A stretch of 64,000 bases of DNA from Inhella proteolytica. Its GTDB lineage: Bacteria > Pseudomonadota > Gammaproteobacteria > Burkholderiales > Burkholderiaceae_C. Below, one piece after another: positions 48,238-55,283 of this stretch (position 1 is its first letter; every line of letters begins with the position of its first letter). The notes under the pieces are model-generated. The model was not told the DNA's origin, ran no database searches, and worked only from the letters and a program-made list of their open reading frames with translations. Both the position numbers and the translations under genes were made by a program. The DNA is taken from contig NZ_JAEDAK010000006.1 in NCBI RefSeq assembly GCF_016093275.1, positions 62,001 to 126,000 of the forward strand, written 5' to 3'.

Positions 48238-48735
48238 ATGCGTGTCATGACCGCCGACTTCGACGCCCCCACCTTCCGTTCCGCCCTGGGCCTGTTCGCC
48301 ACCGGCGTGACGATCGTGACGGCGCGCAGCCCCGACGGCCGCCTGGTGGGCCTGACGGCCAACAGCTTCAATTCCGTCTCGCTCACCCCGCCCCTGGTGC
48401 TGTGGAGCCTGGCGCGCCGCGCCGGCTCGCTGCCGGTGTTCGCGGCCGGCAGCCACTACGCCATCCACATCCTGGCGGCCGAGCAGATCGAGCTGGCGCG
48501 CCGCTTTGCCACGCCGGAGATCGACCGCTTTGCCGGCCTGGGCCTGGAAGAGGGCGCCGGTGGCGTGCCCTTGATCCCAGGCTGCGCGGCGGTGTTCGAG
48601 TGCGCCAACCGCAGCCAGTACGAAGAGGGCGACCACATCATCTTTGTGGGCCAGGTGGAGCGCTGCGCGCACCGCCCGGGCGCGCAGCCGCTGATCTTCC
48701 ACGGTGGGCGTTACTTCACCGAGCTGCCGCTTTAG
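48238..48735 (+). CDS. flavin reductase / FMN-binding split-barrel protein
   Basis: The 165-residue protein (an ATG at 48247 is also possible) has ALGLFATGVTIVT and LTANSFNSVSLTPPLVL, the FMN-binding signature of the flavin reductase (HpaC/DIM6-NTAB-like) family, and ends with FHGGRYFTEL. It would supply reduced flavin to a monooxygenase or act as an oxidoreductase. The stop codon TAG lies at the left end of the MITE-like element. Confidence 0.88.
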   Translation: MRVMTADFDAPTFRSALGLFATGVTIVTARSPDGRLVGLTANSFNSVSLTPPLVLWSLARRAGSLPVFAAGSHYAIHILAAEQIELARRFATPEIDRFAGLGLEEGAGGVPLIPGCAAVFECANRSQYEEGDHIIFVGQVERCAHRPGAQPLIFHGGRYFTELPL

Positions 48736-49003
48736 GGCCTGTTCACACGACGGGAAGCCACGCGAAAGGGCCTGGCCGGCTGGCAGCCTAGGCGCGCGGC
48801 GAACGCCCAGGCTGGCCGCCTGGGCGAGCCGGGCAACGACGCATGGCGGCCGGCCAGGCCCTTTCCCTTCGGGTTGCCTCCAGAGAGGGCGCCCACTTCG
48901 TTACGAAGCCTTGCCGTGGGCCCGCCACGCCTGCGGCTTCGCGCCTCGTTGGCGCCCTTTCTGAAGGCAACGCGCTGGCTTCCCGTCGTGTGAACAGGCC
49001 CTA
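48733..49003. mobile_element. 271-bp MITE-like palindromic element with perfect 28-bp inverted ends
   Basis: The first 28 bases (48733-48760: TAGGGCCTGTTCACACGACG then GGAAGCCA) are the exact reverse complement of the last 28 (48976-49003). Inside are a perfect 17-bp inverted pair (48764-48780 with 48849-48865), a hairpin GCCCAGGC/GCCTGGGC (48805-48825), a 21-base pair matching at 19 positions (48873-48893 with 48951-48971) and a palindrome around CTTCGTTACGAAG (48896-48908). TA lies at both ends, fitting a TA target duplication as made by Tc1/mariner-IS630 transposases. No gene is seen within. Confidence 0.8.
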
Positions 49004-50434
49004 GTCACTCAGGCGCCCGACCGGGAAGGGCGCCGGGGCGTGCGCCAGACGCTGCCAGCGCCACAGCGCCCAGGGGAGCGCTGCCACTGCAACGGCGACC
49101 ACGGGCAGCGCGAAAGGCCAGCCCAGGGGCGACAGCAGCCAGGCGATCAGGCAGATGCCGAACACGCCCGCCTCCATCGCGCGGCTGGGTGCCTGCGGCA
49201 GGCGTGCGGGATCGATCAGGGCGCCGGCCAACACCAGGGGCAGGCAGCCCGCCAGTGCGATGCCCATGGCTGCCGCGATGCGCTCGCCGGTGCTCGGCAG
49301 GTAGGCCAGCATCGCCAGCAGCACCAAGCCCCAGCTCAGCAAGCCCTGCGTCAACCAGCGTGCGCTCAGGGCGCGGGTGAGCTGGCCGGGCCGGGAGGAG
49401 AGACCCGGCAGCAGCGCCAGCACGGCCTGCTCGCGCTGGCGTCGCCACAAGGCCTTGCTGCGGCTCACGTCGGCCGCGAAGGCCAGGCTGAGCGCACCCA
49501 CCCAGAGGCCGACCAAGGTGTCTCCGGTCGGACGGTCGGCCGCCTTCTCGGCGCTGGCGGCCAGCACCATCAGCAGGCCCACGAGCGCGCCGATGTGCAG
49601 AGCCACCCACAAGCGCACCGACCAATGCGCGCTGCGCGAAAGCATGTGATCGAGCTTGGCCACCGGACCAGCGTGCAGCACACGCTGGAAGTGCCACTCC
49701 CGCGGCCAGGTGAACCAGCGGGCCAGCCGGCCCAGCAGCTGGTCGGCCCAGCCCTCGCCCGGCGTCCAGCCGCGCTGCGCGCTGCGGCGGGCTTGCAGCC
49801 GCGCGCTGTGGTCGCGCCAATGCGCGGCATCGCCATTGCCCACCCATCGCCACAGCGCCCACAGGCACAGGGCTGCGGCCAGCAGAGCCGCGACCGGCGT
49901 GCCCGCCGCCGCGAAGCCTGCACCGACCACCGCCTGCAGGCCCGGCACTGCGCGCATCAGCAGGGCCAGCACGGCCAGGAGCAAGGGCGCGCCCAGCACC
50001 AGGGCCCAGAGCAGGCGGGGGCGGCGCAGCACCCAGGCCAGGGCGACCACGCCCGCACCAATTGCGAGGGGGCCCTCGGGGTCCAGGCCCCAGCGCCACG
50101 CCACCAGCAGGCTGGAGCCCAGCACGACCAGGGCCACGGCCAGCAAGCTGGCTCGGCGCAGGGCTCTCAAGTGGCCGGGCACCAGGCGGGCCCAGCGCGG
50201 GTCGTTCTGACCCCAGAGCTGAGCCAGGGGCCAGAGCACCAGCGCAAACCCGAGGCCGCCCGCCAGCCCGCTGATCATCAGTCGCCAGCCCACCCCTGCA
50301 ATCTGCTGCAGGAACACCAGCACCACCAGCGGACCGAGCAGGCTCACCACCAGGTTCGCCAGGGTCAGGCGGTGCTGCAGCAGCCAGCGCATGCGCTGCC
50401 ACACCATCGCGTGGGGGCTCGGCACGGCGCTCAT
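49001..50434 (-). CDS. ABC-2-like exporter permease
   Basis: From ATG 50434 the product is 477 residues with about ten hydrophobic helices distributed along its length and a soluble insertion rich in Arg and Trp (residues about 230-300). It is the membrane partner of the ATPase gene directly upstream, with which it overlaps by ATGA. This is an exporter or drug/peptide pump layout of the YtrA-type regulated systems; cargo is unknown. Its TAG stop codon is supplied by the right end of the MITE-like element. Confidence 0.75.
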   Translation of the reverse strand: MSAVPSPHAMVWQRMRWLLQHRLTLANLVVSLLGPLVVLVFLQQIAGVGWRLMISGLAGGLGFALVLWPLAQLWGQNDPRWARLVPGHLRALRRASLLAVALVVLGSSLLVAWRWGLDPEGPLAIGAGVVALAWVLRRPRLLWALVLGAPLLLAVLALLMRAVPGLQAVVGAGFAAAGTPVAALLAAALCLWALWRWVGNGDAAHWRDHSARLQARRSAQRGWTPGEGWADQLLGRLARWFTWPREWHFQRVLHAGPVAKLDHMLSRSAHWSVRLWVALHIGALVGLLMVLAASAEKAADRPTGDTLVGLWVGALSLAFAADVSRSKALWRRQREQAVLALLPGLSSRPGQLTRALSARWLTQGLLSWGLVLLAMLAYLPSTGERIAAAMGIALAGCLPLVLAGALIDPARLPQAPSRAMEAGVFGICLIAWLLSPLGWPFALPVVAVAVAALPWALWRWQRLAHAPAPFPVGRLSD

Positions 50435-51351
50435 GCCAGGCCCTCGAACAGATCCTCCAGCGTCACCGCCTGCACCAAGGTGTCGGCTCCCGCGACGGTG
50501 GGGCGGCGCACCAGCAGGCGCGGCCCGAAGCGCGCCAGCAGCTCGCCGCCATGCGCCTCGGCGCCCGGCCCCTGCACCCAGCGGCATTGCTCCAGCAACT
50601 CGTCCAGCGGGCCCTGCAGGCGGATGCGGCCACCCTTCAGGAAGGCGACGTTGAAGGCCACGCGCTCCAGGTCGCTGAGGATGTGGGTGCTGAAGACCAC
50701 GGTGGTGCCACGGTCCAGCACCTGCTCCACCAGTTCGCGCAGGAAGTCGCGCCGGCCCAGCGGATCCAGGCTGGCCACGGGTTCGTCCAGCACCAGCAGG
50801 TCGGGCTCATGGGCCAGCGCGCGGATGATGGACAGGCGCTGCTGCTGACCGACGCTGAGCTGGCCGATGAGCTTGTCCTGCGGCAGCTCCCAGCGGCTCA
50901 GCAGGCCTTCCACCTTGGCCTCGTTCCAGCGCGGGTAGAAGCTGCGGAAGTAGGCCAGCAGCTGGCGCGGGCTCAGGTCCTCGAACAGATCGCTCTGCTG
51001 CGGCACATAGCCGATGCGCGCGCGCACGCTGTCGTCCAGGCGGTCGGCCGGCTGGCCGAACAACCAGGCCTGGCCGGCCTGCGGTTCGCGCAGGCCCAGC
51101 AGGGCTTCCAGCAGCGTGGTCTTGCCGGCGCCATTGCGGCCCAGCAGGCCGACCACCTGGCCGGGCTGCAGCTGCCAGTCCAGCCCGGCCAGCACCGGGC
51201 TGCTGTGGCGGCCATAGGCCAGGCGCAGGCCTTCGATCTGCACCGGCGGGGCGCTCTCGGGCAGGGGGGCGGCGTGCAGGGCCAGTCCAGCCTGTGCCGG
51301 GGCGCTGCGGCGCGGTGCCTTCCACCAGGGCAGGGCGTGCAGAAGATTCAT
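50431..51351 (-). CDS. ABC transporter ATP-binding protein
   Basis: The 306-residue ATPase has Walker A LLGRNGAGKTTL, the signature LSVGQQQRLSI, Walker B LLVLDEPVASLD and the switch His in FSTHIL. About 35 extra residues lie before the first strand and about 70 after the catalytic core. It pairs with the permease downstream and is coupled by ATGA to both the GntR regulator gene and the permease gene. Confidence 0.92.
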   Translation of the reverse strand: MNLLHALPWWKAPRRSAPAQAGLALHAAPLPESAPPVQIEGLRLAYGRHSSPVLAGLDWQLQPGQVVGLLGRNGAGKTTLLEALLGLREPQAGQAWLFGQPADRLDDSVRARIGYVPQQSDLFEDLSPRQLLAYFRSFYPRWNEAKVEGLLSRWELPQDKLIGQLSVGQQQRLSIIRALAHEPDLLVLDEPVASLDPLGRRDFLRELVEQVLDRGTTVVFSTHILSDLERVAFNVAFLKGGRIRLQGPLDELLEQCRWVQGPGAEAHGGELLARFGPRLLVRRPTVAGADTLVQAVTLEDLFEGLA

Positions 51352-51749
51352 CGCGGCTTTCCTTCGTCGTCAAGCAATCGGGCCAGCAGGTCCAGCACCT
51401 GCTGTTTGGGGATGGCGAGTTCGCGCGCCTCGGCGGCGGCCCGCTCCAGCGTGGGGCGCAGGCGCTCGATGCGCTCGGCCTTCGGTGCGGGGCGCTCGTG
51501 GCCGGCGGCAATCACCATCGAAAGCCCGCGGCGGCGCTGCAGCAGGCCCTCGGCCTCCAGCAGGCCATAGGCCTTGGAGATGGTCATCGGGTGCACGGCC
51601 AGCAGGCCGGCCAGCTCGCGCACCGAGGGCAGCTCCTGCCCGGCCTTCCACTGCCCGGCCGCCACGCGGCGGCGCAGCTGCTCCATCAGCTGGCGGTAGA
51701 TCGGCTCGGGGCTGCCGGTCTGGATCTGGAACTGGATCGGGGTGTCCAT
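51348..51749 (-). CDS. GntR-family (YtrA-type) transcriptional repressor
   Basis: From ATG 51749 the product is 133 residues: a winged helix (about 10-75, with ELPSVRELAGLLAVHPMTISKAY as recognition region) and a short helical tail, the YtrA layout. The gene is the first of an ABC transporter operon and probably represses it through tandem GTGCACTAGT sites directly upstream, where the start codon sits 7 bases from a TACACT -10-like box. Confidence 0.9.
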   Translation of the reverse strand: MDTPIQFQIQTGSPEPIYRQLMEQLRRRVAAGQWKAGQELPSVRELAGLLAVHPMTISKAYGLLEAEGLLQRRRGLSMVIAAGHERPAPKAERIERLRPTLERAAAEARELAIPKQQVLDLLARLLDDEGKPR

Positions 51750-51775
51750 GTGCACTAGTGTACGGGTGCACTAGT
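51750..51775 (-). promoter_or_regulatory. tandem GTGCACTAGT operator and -10 box of the GntR-ABC operon
   Basis: GTGCACTAGT occurs at 51750-51759 and 51766-51775, 16 bases apart. On the minus strand the second half of the first copy contributes to TACACT (51757-51762), a -10-like hexamer ending 7 bases before the GntR ATG. A transcript starting there would be leaderless or almost so, and repressor bound to either copy would block it. Confidence 0.65.
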
Positions 51776-51918
51776 ACGGTCTGGCCATGGGGTTCACCCT
51801 TCCTTCGCTCGCGGGGGGCCGCCGCGCCGGCGCCACAGCGGTTTGCATCTGCTTGCAATTGCGCGTTGTGGCTCGATGCGCGCTTGCTAGCCTGCGGCCC
51901 TGCTCAGAAGGAAACCCC

Positions 51919-52602
51919 ATGCCCAGCTCCCTCTTCCGCGCCGGCGTCTCCGTGCTCGCCCTGGGTGCCGCCCTGTCGGCCCAGGCCAGCAGCATCAGCC
52001 TGCAAACCCGGTTCTCCACCGATGGCCCGGCACCGGCCGGCACCCTGGCCGAGCTCGGGGCCTACTACCGCGACACGGTCAGCACCCTGGCTGCCAGCGC
52101 CCCGACGGCGGGCTACTGCGACACCGGCGTGGCCTGGTTCAGCGGGCTCAGCAACCAGGCGAGCTGCGCGGGTGCCAACGGCAACATCGCCATGCACATT
52201 GCGGTCGAGTTCAGCCTGGCCAGCGACGTCAGCGGCTTTGGCATGCAGTTCGGCCCCGACTTCGGCCGCGGCGGCGCGTTCTTCCTGGACGGCGTGCTGC
52301 TGGATGCACGCAACACCGATATGTGGTGGAACGGCGGCCTGGTCGACCCCACCCAACACTTCGAAGCGTTGGGTTTGAGCCTGGCCGCGGGCCTGCACCG
52401 GGTCGATCTGTACGGCCTGGAGGGCTGCTGCGATGGCGGCCAGATCGGCCGCTTCCAGCTGGCTCCCACGGCGGGCTGGCAGCTGTTCGGCGCGGGTGAC
52501 GGCCTGAACCCTGCTCAGGTGCCGCTGCCCGCCAGCCTGCCGCTGGCCGCCCTGGCCCTGGGCCTGGCGCTGCGGCCAGGCCGCAAGCTGCGTTCAGCTT
52601 GA
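51919..52602 (+). CDS. secreted PEP-CTERM-like protein with CCDG motif
   Basis: From ATG 51919 (ribosome site AAGGAA) the product is 227 residues with a signal peptide ending AQA-S. The mature domain is beta-rich with CCDG in YGLEGCCDGGQ, reminiscent of the CCxG group of PEP-CTERM proteins. The tail VPLPASLPLAALALGLAL followed by basic residues is a PEP-CTERM-like sorting signal read by an exosortase. No exosortase is in the window. Its stop overlaps the convergent gene by 9 bases. Confidence 0.65.
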   Translation: MPSSLFRAGVSVLALGAALSAQASSISLQTRFSTDGPAPAGTLAELGAYYRDTVSTLAASAPTAGYCDTGVAWFSGLSNQASCAGANGNIAMHIAVEFSLASDVSGFGMQFGPDFGRGGAFFLDGVLLDARNTDMWWNGGLVDPTQHFEALGLSLAAGLHRVDLYGLEGCCDGGQIGRFQLAPTAGWQLFGAGDGLNPAQVPLPASLPLAALALGLALRPGRKLRSA

Positions 52603-53799
52603 CTTGCGCTCGGGCGCGCGCGATGCGCGCTCGGGCTTCTTGGCATCCGCCGGCAGCTTCATCAGCGCACCATCCGGTTCGCCGCGCTTGATGTTCTGCA
52701 GCCGGTAGACGACCTCACCGCTGCGCGGGTCGAAGTCACGGCTGTAGACGGTGAGCGAGAGCTCGGGCGAGGTCCAGATCTCGCGGCTGATGACGATGGG
52801 CTTCTCGTTGCCCAGCTTGCCTGCCTCGATGGTCCAGGTGCTGCGCTCACCGGTGACCTTCACACCCTCGATCTCCTTGGCCGGCAGGGGCGTCACCACG
52901 GCCTCGCCGCGCGGGGCGAACTGCCCCCAGCTCCAGCCAGGGCCTGCCAGGGCGGGCATGGGCGGCATCGGGGGCATGGGCGGCAGCGGCGCCATGTGCA
53001 CGCCGGCCGGCAGGTCGGAGAGGCGGATCACGCGCACATCGCGCTGGCGGCGCGGCTCGCCTTCGGCGCCCTTGACCACGACATCGGTCTCCACCACCAC
53101 GGCCGGTTCCGGCTTGGTGGCATCGGGCGCTTTCGGGGCGAGCGGCGCCTTCGGGGCGATCGCCGCTTCGGGAGCCTGCGGCGCGGCCGGCGGCAGCGGC
53201 GGTCGCGGCAGGTCCTTGAAGTGCTCGCGCATGCGCTGGCTGAACTCGCGGCCCCAGCGCTGCCAGGCCTCGTGGTCGAAATCGGCCCAGGCCATGCCTC
53301 CGCCCCCCAGCAGGCGCCGCACAGCCTTGCTCTCGGGGTTGTAGACCCAGGCCTCCTTGGCCACTGGGTCGCGGAAGTAGATCAGCTTGTCGCCTTCCCC
53401 ATCGCCCTGAGCGCCGTGACCACCCTGCCCGCGCTGCACCTCGCGGCGCGTGCGGCCTTCGCCGTCACGGCACAGGCGGGTGGATTGCTTGCGCACGATG
53501 CGGTTGCCGTCGGCCAGGGGCTGGATGGTTTCGTGCACGGCATCGGCGCAGTAGGGCGCTCCCTTCACCACGCGCTCGCGCCCGAGCTCGAAGCCGGCGA
53601 ACAGGTCGGCCGGCAGGCGCTGCAGCTCGACCTCGCGCACCCGCTCCATGGCGAGTTTCATGTGCTGTTCGGCGCGCGCAATGTCCGCGCTGACGCGCGC
53701 CTCGATCTGGCGGTTCAGCTCGTCCCAGCGTGGCGGCTCGGCTGCGGCGGGCGCACCCTGGGCCAGCAGGCTGATCAGCAAGGGGGTGGTGATGGACAT
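52594..53799 (-). CDS. periplasmic low-complexity protein of an ECF sigma operon
   Basis: The 401-residue protein has a signal peptide (about 1-20) and two unusual low-complexity regions, a Pro/Ala/Lys stretch (about residues 200-230) and PLPPMPPMPPMP (about 276-290). The C-terminal domain contains GNEKPIVISREIWTSPEL and FDPRSGEVVYRLQNI, a motif set seen in proteins encoded beside ECF sigma factors. No enzymatic residues are recognised. It lies 17 bases after the predicted anti-sigma gene and is probably a downstream effector or sensor. Confidence 0.6.
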   Translation of the reverse strand: MSITTPLLISLLAQGAPAAAEPPRWDELNRQIEARVSADIARAEQHMKLAMERVREVELQRLPADLFAGFELGRERVVKGAPYCADAVHETIQPLADGNRIVRKQSTRLCRDGEGRTRREVQRGQGGHGAQGDGEGDKLIYFRDPVAKEAWVYNPESKAVRRLLGGGGMAWADFDHEAWQRWGREFSQRMREHFKDLPRPPLPPAAPQAPEAAIAPKAPLAPKAPDATKPEPAVVVETDVVVKGAEGEPRRQRDVRVIRLSDLPAGVHMAPLPPMPPMPPMPALAGPGWSWGQFAPRGEAVVTPLPAKEIEGVKVTGERSTWTIEAGKLGNEKPIVISREIWTSPELSLTVYSRDFDPRSGEVVYRLQNIKRGEPDGALMKLPADAKKPERASRAPERKSS

Positions 53800-53815
53800 G
53801 GCGGGACCTCTCTCT

Positions 53816-54292
53816 CTATTGCACGAAGCGCACGGCCAGCACCTGGCCGCTGCGGTGGACCATGACCTCGGCGCGCACGTTGTCGCCGGCGCGCGCGGGG
53901 TCGTAGGGCAGGCCGAGCAGCGCCAGGCGCTCGCGCGGCATCTCGGTGGGCACGATCCAGACGGTGTCGCCGTCGGCGCGCGCCTGGCTCCATTCCTCGG
54001 GGCTGACCAGGGGCAGGTAGCCGCTGCTGATGGGGGCGGGCTTGACCGGCTCCAGCCGCAGCAGGCTGAGCGCGAACAGCAGGGCCAGCAGCGTCAGCAG
54101 CGCGCCCGAACCAGCCAGCCAGCGCAACGGTGCCGCCAAGGTGCCGCCGCCGACGAACTGCGCCTCCGGTTGGGCGCGCAACTGGCGCGTCAGCTGCCGC
54201 AACACGGCGGCATCCTGCTCGGGGCTGGGGCGGCGTTGCGCCAGCGCCTGGGCCGATTCACGCAGCAACTGCTGCAGGGTTTGCGTGCTCAT
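53816..54292 (-). CDS. single-pass membrane protein, predicted anti-sigma factor
   Basis: From ATG 54292 the product is 158 residues: a cytoplasmic N-terminus of about 50 residues rich in Gln/Leu/Arg, one hydrophobic helix (about 55-76) and a periplasmic C-terminal domain. It follows the sigma factor with an overlap of ATGA (54289-54292). The topology and position fit a membrane anti-sigma factor; no zinc-finger motif was found, so the assignment is by context. Confidence 0.65.
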   Translation of the reverse strand: MSTQTLQQLLRESAQALAQRRPSPEQDAAVLRQLTRQLRAQPEAQFVGGGTLAAPLRWLAGSGALLTLLALLFALSLLRLEPVKPAPISSGYLPLVSPEEWSQARADGDTVWIVPTEMPRERLALLGLPYDPARAGDNVRAEVMVHRSGQVLAVRFVQ

Positions 54293-54906
54293 CGGGGACC
54301 TCCGAGCAGATGGGCCAAGCGGCTGCGCGCGCGGTGCAGGCGCTGGCGCAGCTGCTCCTCGCTGGTGCCGGCAATCGCGGCGGCCTCGGCAATGCGGCGC
54401 TCCTGCAGATCCACCAGCACCAGGGCCTCGCGCTGGCTCCAGCTCAGGCGCGCCACGGCCTGCCACAGCGCGGCCTGGTCCTGCGCCTGCACCAGCAGGG
54501 CGTCGGGGCTGGCGCCGTGGCCACTTTCGTCGTCCTCGCCCGCTTCGGGCAGGGGTTCGCAGCGGCGCCGCCATTGGGTCAGCAAGTGGTGGCGGGCAAT
54601 GCCGGCCAGGTACGCCCCCAGGCTGCCGCGCGCCGGGTCAAAGCCGGCCGGCTGGGCCAGCAGGGCGCTGAAGGCTTCCTGCATGGCGTCCAGCGCCGCG
54701 GCCTCGTCGCCGGCCAGGGCCAGCGCATAACGGTACACGGCGCCGGATTCGCGCCGGTACAGGCGCGCCAGCGCCTGGCCGTCGCCCTGGGCCAGACGCT
54801 GCAGCAGGGGGGCGTCGTCGTCGGCGGCCGGCGCGGCCGCGCGGGTGCCCAGGCGGGAGAGCCAGCTCATCTCGGCCAGCATGGCAGGGAGCAGTGCGGT
54901 GTGCAT
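54289..54906 (-). CDS. ECF-type RNA polymerase sigma factor
   Basis: With the ATG at 54906 the product is 205 residues; GTG 54927 and ATG 54882 or 54870 are alternative starts. Region 2 is seen in YRRESGAVYRYALALAGDEAAALDAMQEAF and region 4 in LSWSQREALVLVDLQERRIAEAAAIAGTSEEQLRQRLHRAR. It lies first in an operon with a predicted anti-sigma factor and a periplasmic protein. A GC-rich hairpin spans the start region. Confidence 0.85.
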   Translation of the reverse strand: MHTALLPAMLAEMSWLSRLGTRAAAPAADDDAPLLQRLAQGDGQALARLYRRESGAVYRYALALAGDEAAALDAMQEAFSALLAQPAGFDPARGSLGAYLAGIARHHLLTQWRRRCEPLPEAGEDDESGHGASPDALLVQAQDQAALWQAVARLSWSQREALVLVDLQERRIAEAAAIAGTSEEQLRQRLHRARSRLAHLLGGPR

Positions 54907-54918
54907 GCCCCTATGCGC

Positions 54919-54955
54919 GCCGGGCACCGGTTTTGTGACTCGGTGCTAACCCGGC
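54919..54955. other. imperfect hairpin between ynfA and the sigma factor gene
   Basis: GCCGGG plus CACCG (54919-54929) pair with CGGTG (54941-54945) and CCCGGC (54950-54955), with a 4-base bulge and an 11-base loop. It may end ynfA transcription or structure the sigma factor mRNA leader. No T-run follows. Confidence 0.4.
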
Positions 54956-54965
54956 GTGAAGGAAG

Positions 54966-55283
54966 TCAGCGGGGTTGGAAGGCGATCAGGGCCATGCCGC
55001 CCAAAGCCAGCGCCACGCCCGCCAGATCCCAGGGCGTGGGGCGCACGCCGTCTACCGCCCACAGCCAAGCCAGCGCCACGGCGATGTACATGCCGCCATA
55101 GGCGGCGTAGGTGCGGCCGGCGGCCTGGGGGTGCAGGGTCAGCAGCCAGGCAAACAGCGCCAGGCTGAGCGCGCCGGGCAGCAGCCACCCGGGGCTGGCG
55201 CCTTCGCGCAGCACGCGGTAGGGCAGCCAGCAGCCGAGGATCTCGGCCAGGGCGGTGAGCGCGAACAGCGCGAAGGTCTTCAC
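54966..55283 (-). CDS. ynfA: YnfA/UPF0060 family small membrane protein
   Basis: The GTG start at 55283 gives 105 residues in four hydrophobic helices, with [33 protein letters not shown] and [10 protein letters not shown] patterns of the YnfA (UPF0060) family, small DMT-superfamily-like proteins sometimes tied to drug export. The GTGA overlap with the upstream substrate-binding protein gene indicates translational coupling. Confidence 0.9.
   Translation of the reverse strand: MKTFALFALTALAEILGCWLPYRVLREGASPGWLLPGALSLALFAWLLTLHPQAAGRTYAAYGGMYIAVALAWLWAVDGVRPTPWDLAGVALALGGMALIAFQPR

Noticed and set aside
48704-48964. Short frame inside the MITE-like element
   Set aside because: It runs through several inverted repeats, lacks a ribosome-binding site and has no coherent protein character; the palindromes explain the sequence better.
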